Source: Ettlia oleoabundans
Taxonomy: Eukaryota; Chlorophyta; Chlorophyceae; Chlamydomonadales
Length of the DNA stretch: 36,383 nt
Reading direction: 5' to 3'
NCBI GenBank assembly: GCA_019693395.1
Contig: JAAMXP010002606.1
Span: forward strand, 1-36,383
The notes beneath the pieces are model-generated. The model was not told the DNA's origin. It searched no databases and saw nothing but the letters and a program-made list of their open reading frames with translations. Positions 1-10,778 of this stretch are shown in pieces. Position 1 is the first letter of the stretch. Each line of letters starts with the position of its first letter. The translations under genes and the position numbers were made by a program.

Positions 1-2061
1 CCCCACCCCCCATGTGCCTGCTGCCCGTTTCTACCTGGTAGATTGTGACCAGCAGATGCAGCATGCTGAGCTCCACAAGATAGGGGCCGTCAAAGCCAGC
101 CTGCATAAGTGGCATTGGTACATAGAGATGACAGAGGTTAGGTTCGCGTGTGAAAGGTGTGAGCCCATGATTGTGAACTAGCAGAGCGAGGATGCCTGGC
201 TTGGGCACAGAGCATCCTGCGAGCTCACACCGGTATCTAGTAAGGGTTTCCCGGCTGTGAGTTGAGGTTGAGGTTGTAATGCTGCAACCACGTCTCCCCA
301 CCCCGTACCTGGCGAGATGCTGAGCGGTAGGCCTCCTCACAGCGCGTGATGAGCGGCAGCGGGCAACCTCCCGCAGCCAGTGTGGCCCGAACTTCATCTA
401 CAGGCAGACAGCAGCCGAGTGTTGCACGTAACATGGCACACAGCCTAGTGATAGGTTCAGATTGTTTAGGGAGTGGCGGTGCTGCTGAGGCAGACCTGAA
501 GCGGAGCGCATGCGCGGCACGATGGCAGCGATGCTCCCCGTGGGGACTGGTGCGGTGACGTTGCTTCGGTCAGTGAACAGTGCTGCCTGCCAAAGGTGAA
601 TCAGGGCAACCTGCGATAAGGCAGAAGCATGCACTCTATCAAGGACACACTGCATTACGCACAGCCTGGCCTGTATGTGGTGTGTTGCAGCCATACGGAT
701 CGGCAACGTGGCTATATTATAGTTAGCTTAGCACGCGAATGTGATACTAGATTTTTATATACCCGCCCATCCGCAAGGCCCACCTCGTCCATGTCACCCA
801 CTGGGCAGCCGGCCACAAACCCCAACTCCGCCGCCCAGAGATCTGGATCCTGCGCCTGCAGCACAGACAGCGCCCATGCCGCCATGCACGCCTCCTGCAA
901 ACAGTGACAGCAGCAGCAGGAGCAGCGGGCCGATCGTTGGGGCAGATGCCTTCTTGCTTTTGCCAGTGACAAGAGTGCTTGCTACATAGTATCTGCTTGT
1001 GGCCCATATGCAATGCAATTCGGGTTTGCCTTCATCGTAGCCTGCCTGTGGAGTGAAGGCCGCAAGACTGGAGGGTGGCTTATGCAGAATGGCCGTCACT
1101 CGGTCCCGTGCCTTCTTCAGCAGCGCTGGGTACGGCGTGTAGCCTAGGCGTGCAGCACCCCACAGCAGCACTGCACGGTAATAGAAGCAGTACTAGCGCC
1201 AGCAAAATGGTCACTCTGGCAGGTGCAGATGAATCCAATCTGCCTGAGGTTTGCACATGCTAGAGAGATGCAGCACACAGCATCAGCCCACCTGCCACCT
1301 CCCAAGGCCGCAGATGGTCTAAGTGTGGCTCAATAAGCTTGCCCGCTGCAGAAGAAGCACAGGCAACAGATGAGCCAGGGCGGAGGGATGCAGTTGATTC
1401 CAGCAACACAGGGTCGCCTGTCTGCACGTTGCCACAGGTTGCACAGGAGCGCATGATTTCCCTGGTGGATGCATACAGGAACAGGTGCAGCATTACAGGC
1501 TGCTTACACACTCGCCTGCATCCATATCGCTCTGCGATGGCTGGTAGCCAAATGAGAGGGCCAGGAAAGGCAGCGCAAAGGCCACCACCACGCCCACACG
1601 AGGGTCGTCTCGCATCGCCTGACACGCAGGCAGCAAGGACAAAGTCAGCACACCACAGCTGGTTGTTGCTTCTGGTCGAACATTTCTCATAGATAGTAAG
1701 AGCCCAACGTGAAGCCCCAATATGCTTTCGCAAAAACAGCGCTACCAAACAGCTGCCCCGCCACCAAGCTTACTTCCAAGTAGACGCTCCCTTCACTTCT
1801 GCTGCCTCGGCGACCTGTCAGCCAGCCTGTCAGCCACCCTGGCATGCCCAACCACCCTCTATGATTGTGCTGTTTGGGTGGCTGGTGGGTTGTTGTCTCC
1901 TGTTGAGCTGCACAATCAGCATTGGCGGGCCAGAGCTGGGTGGCCAGGGCTGCTGCGCCAAAAGCGCCCATAGCGCCCAGGGCTCCGCCACACTGCCTGC
2001 TGTGCTGCCTGCTGCCTTGGCTGCCTTGTTTGGTGGGCTGGCCAGACACGAGGGTGCTCAT
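1..2061 (-). CDS. OPR/RAP (FASTK-like) organelle RNA-binding protein, 3' part outside window
   Basis: The model has eight exons, in coding order 2061-1774, 1618-1516, 1345-1292, 1170-1046, 894-784, 610-496, 397-309 and 100-35, giving about 317 residues before the left edge. All phases match. The protein has degenerate helical repeats such as HLRPWEVAVLLWGAARLGYT, FTPQEACMAAWALSVL and VALIHLWQAALF. These resemble the octotricopeptide/FASTK-type repeats of chlorophyte nuclear proteins that bind and process chloroplast or mitochondrial RNA, often ending in a RAP domain, which would lie beyond the edge. The first exon is Ala/Gln/Gly-rich and could carry a targeting leader. The start at 2061 and the first two introns are the weakest parts. 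The 1046/1045 junction needs a GC donor, and the 1516/1515 junction probably does too; a longer third exon is possible. The gene is divergent from the ABM gene. The family call is by repeat pattern only. Confidence 0.6.
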
Positions 2062-2543
2062 AGCCCGGGCACACCCTGCGATGCAGCAGCACAGCGCACC
2101 AGAGCTAACCAGAGGGCTTGGGAGTCGACCGCCAGGGCAGGGCAGCGGACGCCCCACAGTTGGCGTTCAGCCCTCCACCAGGGACATCGTACCTAACACC
2201 GCGCTATCTACGATCCCCTGAGAACCTTGCCCGCGCAACAAGGAGGCAGGAAGCCCGCGGGTTACTCCCATCATCAGCCTGGACATCCTGGCTGCTAAAC
2301 CCTAGCCTGCAGCGTTTGCGGTGTTCCAACACCGTGTCACTTTATACAACAGCACTTGCGAAACCGGCTTATCATTCCTGCACCGAAACGGGTCCCAGGT
2401 CAGCGGGTGTCGTGGCTCCTATCCCAAAACTGGGCCTAAATAATGCGCGCTGCTTTTCGTTGCAAACGTCACAACAGTCGCCTGTACGCTTCAAGAGCGG
2501 CGGTTGTGCACCTAGGAAATACGCCTGCAAGCAGCCGAAAACC
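2062..2543. promoter_or_regulatory. Divergent intergenic region, OPR-like gene / ABM gene
   Basis: About 480 bases separate the two outward-facing putative start codons at 2061 (minus) and 2544 (plus). It must hold both promoters and both 5' leaders. I recognise no clear TATA box or repeated motif. Open frames across it are short and unlike known proteins. Confidence 0.4.
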
Positions 2544-4362
2544 ATGCAGGCAGCGCTTAGGGCAGCGCATCCAGGGACAGCTAGCGTTTCACACCACCGC
2601 GGGAGCAGCAAAGCCGCAGCCACGTTGCAGCCTCCATCCGCGGCGGCATGGCGGCGTCGCCAGCAGGCAGCGGCAGCAAACAGCAGCACGTGGGGCAGCA
2701 GCCCGCGCAGCCGCGGCCGCCTGCTGATCACTGCAGCCATCAAGGTCAGCAAGGGCAAGCAGGTTCTGTGCAACAAGACGCTGAAAGCCAAAGAGGGCAG
2801 CGAGGCAGCGGTAGCGCAGCTGTGCCAGGGCGTGACGGAGTGGTCCCATTCCCGCATGGCGGACCGAGGCAGCGGCGTGCTGGCTTTCCAGTTCTCCGAG
2901 GTGACACAATTTTTCGTTTGCAAGCAATAAACTACTGTAGAGGCTGTCCCCGCTTGCACTGTCTGGGTTTACTGCCAGCTGATTGGCACAGCGCGGGCTT
3001 GCGCCCTCTCCAGCACTAACCCTGCGACCCGTCCTCCTTGCCTGATCCACCCACACACAGGACGATTTTGAAAAGGGGACTTTCCACTTCATGGAACTGT
3101 ACGCCAGCCAGAAGGCCATGACTGACCACAACAGCCATGACAAGATTAAGAGTTTTGTGAAAGAGGTGGGGCAGGGCTAGTTGGGGGTGCATTCAACCGG
3201 GCCCAGGCGGGAATTGCGGCAGGGACAGGGCAGGGTGCACGAGCCAGGACTGAGGCACGTGCAGAGGCAGCGGCGAGGCAGGGTCCAAGAGGGGGACAGC
3301 TTGACGGAGGCTGAAATAGGGCTAGCTGGTTGTTCCACAACCAGCCCCCGGCTTCTTCCTGGCTCGTGCCTCCTGCCTAACGGCTATTGATGGGCAGGAG
3401 AAGCAAGCGCTGCCACCTTGCTACCCTTTCGCGACCCCACCTCGCCCAACCCCACCCATTGCTGCCTGCAGCTCCAGTCGCATCTGGATGGCCCGCTGGG
3501 CATGGTGTTGTATGAGTACAACAACGGAAAGATAGGCCCTGCAAGCATGGAGGTGTGCTTTGCTGCAATTGTGCTGCCCCAGCACACAGGGGGGCAGCTG
3601 GCGGCTGGGAGGGGCGATGTTGTTAGGAAGCCGCACGTCTGTTGCAAGGGGTTTTGAGGCAGCAGCAGCAGCGCTTCCTGTGGCAGCACTCTCTGTGGCA
3701 GCATGCAGCCGAGGTGTATAACATCCCAACCTGTTCCTGCATGGCGCTTCCCAACATGATTCCTGCAATGTCAGCTTACTTGCTCAACTGGTGTGTTGTT
3801 GTGTACTGTGCGTGGCAGGGAGATGTCAAGGGTGAGGGTGGGCTGGATGACGCCACCGGCACCAACAAGTTTGGTGGTGGGGCCAGCATGAAGCAGACGT
3901 CGGCGGCGGTGGATCTCACTGGAATCAAGGAGGATGATGATGATGAGAAGGTAGGCGGGGTGATGGCAGTGGTGGCGGTGCAGCAGGAGGGACATCTATT
4001 GGTGCAGACACAGGTGGGTGGGGTTTTGTTGGGGTTACGGGGAGACTGAAGGCGAGGAAGATGTAGGTGGACTGAGCGGCACTGGAGGGGCAAATGCTTT
4101 ACAGCAAGAGGGACAGGACTGGCTATAGTGGAGATGGCCACGCTGGTGGGTGGGAGGAGATCGTTCAGCTGGGCTATGCTGCACACGGAGACTTCTTGCC
4201 TGTTATCTAGGCAAATCTCTCGTGTAGGCTTACATGCATTCCTGCCATACGTAACATTTACTGCCACTCATCTTGTTTTCGCTCCTGCTGCAGGGCCTGT
4301 GGGGCATCAAGGGGCTCAACTTCAAGCTGCCCAGCTGGGTGGCTGGCAAGGAGCAGAAATAA
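2544..4362 (+). CDS. ABM-domain (antibiotic biosynthesis monooxygenase fold) protein, probably plastid-targeted
   Basis: Five exons, 2544-2900, 3061-3165, 3472-3552, 3819-3950 and 4294-4362, all join in phase 0 and give 247 residues. Residues 1 to about 70 are rich in Ala, Ser, Arg and Gln with almost no acidic residues, which looks like a chloroplast transit peptide. Residues ~70-150 look like a dimeric alpha/beta-barrel ABM domain: a beta strand (VLAFQFSE), then FHFMELYASQKAMTDHNS with the typical Glu-Tyr and helix-start His, then a helix KIKSFVKELQSHLDGP. ABM-fold proteins include quinol-type monooxygenases and haem-degrading enzymes (in Chlamydomonas LFO1 belongs to this fold), so an oxidative role is possible but the substrate is unknown. 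The C-terminal ~70 residues are a low-complexity acidic tail (EDDDDEK) ending in a conserved-looking WGIKGLNFKLPSW segment. The start is the ATG in the context aaaaccATG. Confidence 0.75.
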
Positions 4363-4630
4363 AAAACCTTAGATCAAAGAATGAGACACCTCGTGTCAAT
4401 CAACTGCAAGGTTGAACATTTAAAAGGCAACCCATTGTCAAACCATGCAGTACACAATTTCCGCAAATGTTATACTCCAGCCAGCTTTCAGGCGCCAACT
4501 ATGTCCCCTTGCGCGACATGCCGCCCTCCCAACGCACGATCCATGTTCCTTGCTATAAGTCTTGTGCTTGCGTAGTTTGTGTAGCTGTGCTCTAATGTAG
4601 AAGCACCTTGCCTGAAGGGCCCTGGACGTG

Positions 4631-4653
4631 CCCCCCCCCCCACACACACACAC
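4631..4653. repeat. C10 tract followed by (CA)n microsatellite
   Basis: Ten C residues are followed directly by about six CA units in the 3' region between two convergent genes. Confidence 0.9.
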
Positions 4654-4894
4654 GACTTTTAGGAACAGTACCCATTCACAAGAGAGATCTTCAACCCAAG
4701 CAACAGGTTTTTATGGCTGCTGAGCAGTTGCATAAACAGTGCGCCTCCGCAACAGGAGAAACCATTGTGGTTGAAAGAGGGAGCAGATACAGGTGCCAGA
4801 CATTTGTGGAAGACGGGCACAGCAAGAAACCACGCAATGAGCCGCAAGGATTTAAAAATAGCTAGTGAGTTGGGATGACATCAAAGCTAGCACA

Positions 4895-4899
4895 TTACA
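4895..4899 (-). promoter_or_regulatory. TGTAA polyadenylation signal, sulfiredoxin gene
   Basis: TGTAA on the minus strand lies about 170 bases after the sulfiredoxin stop codon. TGTAA is the usual green-algal poly(A) signal. Another TGTAA overlaps the stop codon itself (5067-5071) but would leave almost no 3' UTR. Confidence 0.45.
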
Positions 4900-5066
4900 G
4901 AGCAGCAATAACTGTGCACGAAATGGCGGAGCAGGGGAGGCTGCCGGTGGCTGCCCGGATCCAGGCGGACAGTCATGCATGCCTCTACCCGACACATTAA
5001 TGGCATGGGCTGAGGTACCCACATCAGGCAGCAGCAGCGTGTCTGCGTGACATCAAGCTGCACTAA

Positions 5067-6052
5067 TTACATCATATGGAACTTGAGCACCTGCACTTTG
5101 ATAAGAGTAATTATGTAATTTTTTTGTGGGTAGTTTCAAAGCAGCTTCTACTACCATCACATAAGTGGTATAGCGGCATCCATTACATAGCCCAACACCG
5201 CTGTAGACTGCTACCCGTTTGTCTCCACCTGGGGCGTAGCTTTGCGCACGCGGCACAGAATCTGCTCCCGTCCCAGTCGAACATGCGCCTCAAAGCGATG
5301 GCATCTGCGCGCTCAACTTAGGAGATGTGCGGTTGGATGATGTACGCAGCAGGTGGGGTACACCAGTCGGCCAATCACAGGGATGCTGTGAAGTGTTGAT
5401 GCCTGCTGTCAGTGGAGGCTTCCCAGCTACTCACCCAGAAAAGCCCCAGTACTGCCCATCCACTTCGAGAACATCAATGGGCTCAAGGAGGCCGATATCG
5501 TCAATGCTAGTCATTAATGCAGCAACCTTCTCGGGGTCTGCAACAACAGAATCGATGGTGGTGTCTCAGGACAAGGGGGTCAGGGCACCTGGCGTAGCAG
5601 CGTCAATCCTGCATGATGGCAGGGGTAGAACTATCATGACGTAGCACCGCGAGGGATGCATGCACTTGAATCTAGTTCCACTGCCGGGTGCATCCCTCAC
5701 CGTTCGTGCGGGCGCCTTGTAGCGGCCTGCGGATGGCTGCCACAGGCAGCCACCGGACTTGCTTGTCTTCGCTCCAGTCATTGCGTTGCTGGAGATCCCA
5801 GCCATGTTTGGCAGCCACAGCCTCCAGATCAACCTCAGTCCTTGTCGCGGCAGAAGGTGCTTCAACTGCCATGGGAGTTGTGCCGCTGTTGATGCCACCA
5901 CCGCTGCCACTGTTGCTGCCTGCGGGGGTGGCTTGCAGGGCCATCGCACCGCGTTGCTGCTTGGCCACCAGGCCTTGGATTGAAGGAGAGGAGTGCTTAC
6001 GCTTGAGCAGGGCCGCTCCGGAGTGCGAAGGCGAGGTGAAGCTCCACTGCAT
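5067..6052 (-). CDS. SRX: Sulfiredoxin (plant/algal type)
   Basis: Four exons, in coding order 6052-5701, 5537-5435, 5304-5229 and 5090-5067, join with matching phases to give 184 residues. Sulfiredoxin uses ATP and a thiol to reduce the sulfinic (over-oxidised) cysteine of 2-Cys peroxiredoxins. The core is clear: VRWLPVAAIRRPLQGARTND, then DPEKVAALMTSIDDIGLLEP, then IDVLEVDGQYWGFSGCHRFE. The GCHR motif carries the catalytic cysteine and the ATP-phosphate contacts, and the plant-type FSGCHR replaces the animal FGGCHR. The last exon encodes only VLKFHMM plus stop. Residues 1 to about 75 are Ser/Ala/Gly-rich with few acidic residues and fit an organelle transit peptide; a second Met lies at about residue 36. 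The gene shares a divergent promoter region with the GLOD4-type gene. Confidence 0.92.
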
Positions 6053-6595
6053 GCCGTGTCTGCCTTGGAGCGATCCCAGACGCGATCAAATGGATGCAGA
6101 AGCCGAGGAAGTTAGACATTAATGCTTGCCAGAGGGGTGGATGCGGGTGCTACTGCCAACGGCTGCCAGCTAGACTAGGGCCAGGTGGGCCAGGAGGGCT
6201 GAGATGTGATCAGAGGGTGAAAGCTGCATAGATATGCCCAGGTACTAGGCTCCATTGTGCAAGCATCTGGTTGTCGCGTACTCCGCTTCCGACCGAAGTG
6301 CTTTTGAGGATTCGAGAAAAAAACCCGTCTAAAGGTGGGCCTTAAAAAGCTCATCTTCCCACCAACTGTAGGACAGGGCCCAGGCGGCATGGGTATACCA
6401 CGCCGCCTCGCCTCCACCTCGCCTCCTCCGCCGGCACTTTTGGCTGCACGGGCGGTAGCCGTTTGGTTTCCATCTATCAACACCCTTGCCATGATCTCCT
6501 GATTGTGCAGCAACTAGTACTGCATCTGCACTGATGTTTGTTTGCCTTTCTTGCAAAGCACTCCACACGGTCTCTGGCGTGGTTGTGCCCTGACC
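6053..6595. promoter_or_regulatory. Shared divergent promoter region, SRX / GLOD4
   Basis: This is 543 bases between the two start codons, at 6052 (minus) and 6596 (plus). It must contain both promoters. I see no gene-like open frame and no motif I can name with confidence. Two oxidative/carbonyl-stress genes firing outward from it suggests possible co-regulation. Confidence 0.5.
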
Positions 6596-9153
6596 ATGGC
6601 ACCCAGCAACATCCGGGCGTTACATTATGTGATCAAGGTGGCAGACCGCACAGCTGCTGTGGACTTTCTTCACAACGTGCTTGGGATGCATGCATTGGTG
6701 AGTGGCGGTCTGCAATAATCTGATTCAAATGCAGGTTGGTGGATCAGGGTTTGCCGTATGGGTGCCAGTTCAGATTCAGTCACCAGCGGTTCAGTGCCTC
6801 TTGCTTGCTTGCTCAGCGCTGCTGTGTCCAGGCATTGGTATGGTAAGTCTTCCTGTGTACTGCATGTCCGTCATGTTCGTGCAGAGACATGAGGAATTCC
6901 AAGAAGGCTGCAAGGCTGCATGCAATGGCCCTTATGACGGCATGTGAGTGGTTGCTGATATATCGCTCAGGTCAGCATAGCATCGCATGCCTGTGAGTGC
7001 GGTACTTTGGGATCACTGCAGAGAATGGGTTGTTTAGCAGTTACAGAGCAGGAAGTGCAGCCACCTAGATGCTTAGCTCTGTCTTGCTTCTCTGCTCCGT
7101 CGCACCCTTTTGCAGGTGGTCAAAAACAATGATGGGGTATGGGCCAGAGGTATGGAAAATGGGATTACAAGTGGATTGCCAAAGGATGCATGTGGCGCGC
7201 GGTACTGCATTCCTCAAAACCTTGCCCTATGCATAATGTCAGCCACACCTGAAGGCCTTCCTCGACTTTTGCCTGTTCGGTTATATGTGCACCTGCGTGG
7301 TTGCCTGCCGCTTTTTTGCAGGACAACAATTTCGCTCTCGAGCTCACTTACAACTATACTGTTCCCTTCTACAAAAAGGGCAATGACTTTGGGTACTTGA
7401 AGATCCGAAACCGCATGGCCTATGCAAACATGGAGTCAAAGGCAGGATGCCAAGCAGAACAGGATGCCAATCTTGAGCGCCTTCTGCTTGATGTGCAGTT
7501 CATGGCGGGCAGCATGGTGCTCAACTGGTGGTGTGGTTGCTGCTTGCAGGATCTGGGGCGTGAGTTAGAGTTTAATGTGCGAGAGGTGCAGTCACCAGAT
7601 GGACACACATTCAGGTGGGGAAGCGCCACATCCAGCAACCTCGCAACAGCTTAGTCGCACAGCAGGACAGCATGGTGCGGTGGCGCATCCCCGGGGCTGC
7701 TGGCTGCTGCTGCCACTTTGCTGCTGTGTACCTGCCAGACATTGGAAGTTCACAGTGCCACACTGCTTTGCCTGCTTGGGCCGCCTGGACTGTGCAGGGT
7801 GTTGAACGAGGATCCTGTAGACGTCGGCAGCATCTCATCCCTCTGCCTGAACGTCACCGACTTGGAAAAATCTATCGGTGGGCTATGCTTGCATGGTGAC
7901 TTCGTGGTGGGGCATCATAGTGGGACGGCATCTTGTGCACTCTTGTGTGGCTGGACTGGCCGATTGCCCTCATCATGTATGGTGCCAACACCGGTTGGCG
8001 TGCCCCGACTTTTGTGTTGCAGCCTTCTGGGCGGACACGCTGGGCCTGCTGGAGATTGACAAGGGGGACGAATTTGTGGTGCTGTCGGCGGGTGGGTGGG
8101 GCCGGGCCCTGCCGTGCGGCCAAACTGAGTGGTTGTGAACGCTGCCGCGATAAGTTGTAACAGTCCTGTTGCAGCTGCCCCAGCCTGATCGTGGCTCACA
8201 TACCAGCTGCCACTCAACTTGGTTTGGCTGGTGGTTTGCAATAGCAGCGTCTATCTGTAGAGTGTCCATACTGGTACATCTAACATCTGTCAGTACACGT
8301 CTGCCCGCCTGCCTGCCTGCAGGGGCTGACCAGGCCACCCTGCGGCTGAAGCAGTTGCCCGAGGGTACAGCTGTGGACCACGGTACCGCATATGGCCGTG
8401 TGGCGTACAGCTGCCCCGCAGACGATCTGAAGCCGCTGCAGGTGGGATGGCACCTGTGCACAGCAGGTTGACTTGCCGATTAAGACATAAAGACATGTTT
8501 CCCAGTTTTGGGCCGCTCATACTCTGTCGCAGTTGGGATGCAGCCGGAGTGGACCGCTGCTTTTAGGCCTCCGCCAGTGCCCTGAGTTTACAACCATCCG
8601 CCCACCATAGATATAATGGCTTTCCGTCCCCTAGCAGGGCGAGGTGCTGGCTCGGGGCTACACCGTGCTGACTCCCCTGGTCAGCCTGGACACACCCGGC
8701 AAGGCCACAGTGCAGGTTGTGATTCTGGCGGACCCTGATGGGCACGAGGTGAGGTACAGGTGCATGAAGCAAAGCAAGCACGTGGCATGGGTGGCGGGGA
8801 GTGATGGGTTTCCGCACTTGATATAAAACGCCTAGCTGCCGCGCCAGTGCAGCATCTTGGCATACTAGCATCATCATTCCCCCCACCTCTGGTGCATCAT
8901 GAGAGGAGTGTTGCAGGTGTGTTTTGTGGGTGATGAGGCGTTCAGAAAGCTGTCCCAGGTGGACGAGGATGCGCCGCAGCTGCTGGCCCAAGCCTTGGCT
9001 AAGGACACCAGCCGCACGTGGGGTGGCAAGAAGCCAAAGCCTCATGAGGAAACGGCGACAACAGGGGCAGCAGATGGCACAGCGGCAGAGGCACAGGCGC
9101 CAGCAGTACACCTAGCAGCACCTCAAGCAGCCCCTGCAGCAGGCAGCAAATGA
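6596..9153 (+). CDS. GLOD4: GLOD4-type glyoxalase-domain protein
   Basis: Nine exons: 6596-6697, 6885-6943, 7116-7149, 7322-7614, 7798-7877, 8023-8091, 8323-8441, 8638-8748 and 8917-9153. The product is about 367 residues. It closely follows glyoxalase domain-containing protein 4, with two vicinal-oxygen-chelate domains. The N-terminal VOC has [43 protein letters not shown] and FALELTYNY. The second has [32 protein letters not shown] and [20 protein letters not shown] followed by [19 protein letters not shown]. The family is linked to methylglyoxal or other carbonyl handling, but its exact reaction is poorly known. Exon 4 is longer than the family needs; a 57-nt in-frame segment (7494-7550) bounded by GT and AG may be an intron. 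The C-terminal 40 residues are a low-complexity Ala/Thr/Gln tail. Confidence 0.93.
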
Positions 9154-9369
9154 TGGTGCTTGTTGCGACCTGGGCAACACACATCAGAGTTTCATGCCAC
9201 ATGCTGACCGTGCTTGGATTGCAGAGACTGTCTGCTTTTATTCCGCTGAACTCCGGCAAACACCCTGCCAAGCGCGCCTTGCCTCTCCTTGCCTGACACG
9301 TATGCAATGTCTCATCACGCGTGATTTTGCTTCAATATATTTGGCTCCTGTGTCCATCAACAGCCCTTA
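9154..9369. other. Convergent 3' region, GLOD4 / Rsa3-like gene
   Basis: Only 216 bases separate the two facing stop codons, so the 3' UTRs are short or overlap. No TGTAA signal was seen on either strand. Confidence 0.4.
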
Positions 9370-10412
9370 TCAATTATCTTGTATACAACACAAGTGAGCG
9401 ACCGATTCCAGAAGCAGTGCACGGTGGTGCGGTGGGAACATTGCGTCGCTGTCTGCCGCCATGCGCGCGCACTGCAGCAGCACGCCCGCTGGGATGGGTG
9501 GCTCCGCCTCCTGCAGCGCCTCCAGCTCTGTGGCGTAGCAGTCGGCAAAAGTCGGCATGTACCAGCGCTGGAACTGCTCCTGCTGCTGTGCCTGATGCTG
9601 CTCACAATTCTGCCCAGGATGTTCACGCTGGCCGGCATCTGCCAGCTGCTGCTCCACCGCTGCCACGGCTGCCTCTACTTGTAGGCTGATGCCCTCCAGC
9701 TGCAAAGCCGGCAATGTCGGGGCTGGCAGGGTGCTACGCAGCGGCCCAGCTGCCTGAGCCAGCTGAACTTCCAGCAACTGCAGCGAGGGTGGGGGCGGCA
9801 AGCTTGCAGCTGCCACCAGCGCATCACAAAGCTGCCTTGCAGCTGCTGCCAGGGCTGCAAGCTGGCGTTGCAGGGTTTGGAGGGCTGCTGCTTCCAGGCC
9901 CTGCTGTGCTGCCTGCCGCAGCTGCACGCCCGCCTGCTTCAGGCTTTGGAGCTGGCGCTCCACAGCACTGCTAACAGTTGGTTCTTGGTCAGTCTGCGCT
10001 GCTGCGGCCAGGTCCTCTGTGGCCGCTGCCTTATGTTGCAACTGCCCATCCCCGTCCTTTTCTCTGCGCTTGACTTTCTTCGTCTTCTTCTTTTCCTTGC
10101 GCACTTGGTCTATTTGTGGAAGGGCCGTGGCTGCCACTACTGGCACGCCATCACTTGCGTTCTCCTCTGTAGCCTGCAGGCATGCCGTTCAAGCTTGTTT
10201 AGCACGCCATCTGCCAATACAGTAGGACTGGCATGCACCCCAACAAAAAGCGTTCTTGCCTGCTCGACAGTTCTATGTGGCCGGTTCCAAGTGTGGGAGT
10301 CTGCAATCGTGTCACCTCCACGAAGCTTGCGGCTCAGCTCTGCAAGAGCGTCAGCCTCCTCACCCCTCCTGTGCCCGCGCTGTGCCGGCGCCTCCGCAGC
10401 CGCTGCCGCCAT
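9370..10412 (-). CDS. Lysine-rich, probably nucleolar protein with Rsa3-like C-terminus
   Basis: There are two exons. The second runs 10173-9370 (804 nt, ending in TGA). The first runs from 10412 to about 10221, with a donor at GTATTG that gives a very short 47-nt intron; donors up to 18-24 nt upstream also keep phase. The product is about 330 residues. A basic block KEKKKTKKVKRREK looks like a nuclear/nucleolar localisation signal. It is followed by ~150 residues of Ala/Gln/Leu-rich helix. Near the C-terminus, FQRWYMPTFADCYATELEAL and then a Leu-rich helix with AMFPPHHRALL match the spacing of the ribosome-assembly protein 3 domain (Y-M, then E-L-x-x-L, then LL....a...MF). Ribosome biogenesis is therefore the best guess, but a profile search is needed. 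An earlier in-frame Met at about 10454 is possible. Confidence 0.6.
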
Positions 10413-10778
10413 CACTTGGGTGCCCGATTTCTGCACCGGAGCATGAAGCAGCACACATCACCAGTCGATCTCTTTTGCCCATGGTCCGCAACGCGTATCC
10501 CTGCACTGCCCTTCACCTATAGTGGCCTTCCACACCTGCAGGCGGCTCTGATGGCCCGGCTTGGCTTCCAGTATCATACACCGTGTCTTATTTATTCGCA
10601 AATGATGCCCATGCATGCCGAAAATGGCCGCTTGGACAAAAAGAAAGGCGCCGTGCGTTTTGAGAACAACCGTGCGGGCCAGCCCCTCCGAGATATTTCG
10701 GCGTCCCAAGCAGGTCAGCAGGCATGGTTTGCAGTCTATAGGCAATCAACCAAGCTGTGAAGCAGAGTCGCATGTCGG
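10413..10778. promoter_or_regulatory. Divergent intergenic region, Rsa3-like gene / coiled-coil gene
   Basis: About 365 bases separate two outward starts. It contains open frames on both strands (for example to 10760) but none with recognisable protein character, and an in-frame TGA separates them from the coiled-coil gene's ATG. The region could hold an unrecognised first exon of the plus-strand gene. Confidence 0.4.

Larger units (their letters stand above)
4363..5066. other. Convergent 3' region between ABM gene and sulfiredoxin
   Basis: About 700 bases lie between two stop codons facing each other, so this should be 3' UTR of both genes. It holds a C10 tract running into a CA repeat at 4631-4653 and a TGTAA poly(A) signal on the minus strand at 4895-4899. 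No open frame here resembles a protein. Confidence 0.5.

Noticed and set aside
8290..8322. CCTGCCTGCCTGC run as a repeat element
   Set aside because: It is only three units and serves as the pyrimidine tract of a GLOD4 splice acceptor.
10233..10760. A 175-codon plus-strand open frame over 10233-10760
   Set aside because: Its first part overlaps the better-supported minus-strand Rsa3-like exon, and its sequence has no protein-like pattern.
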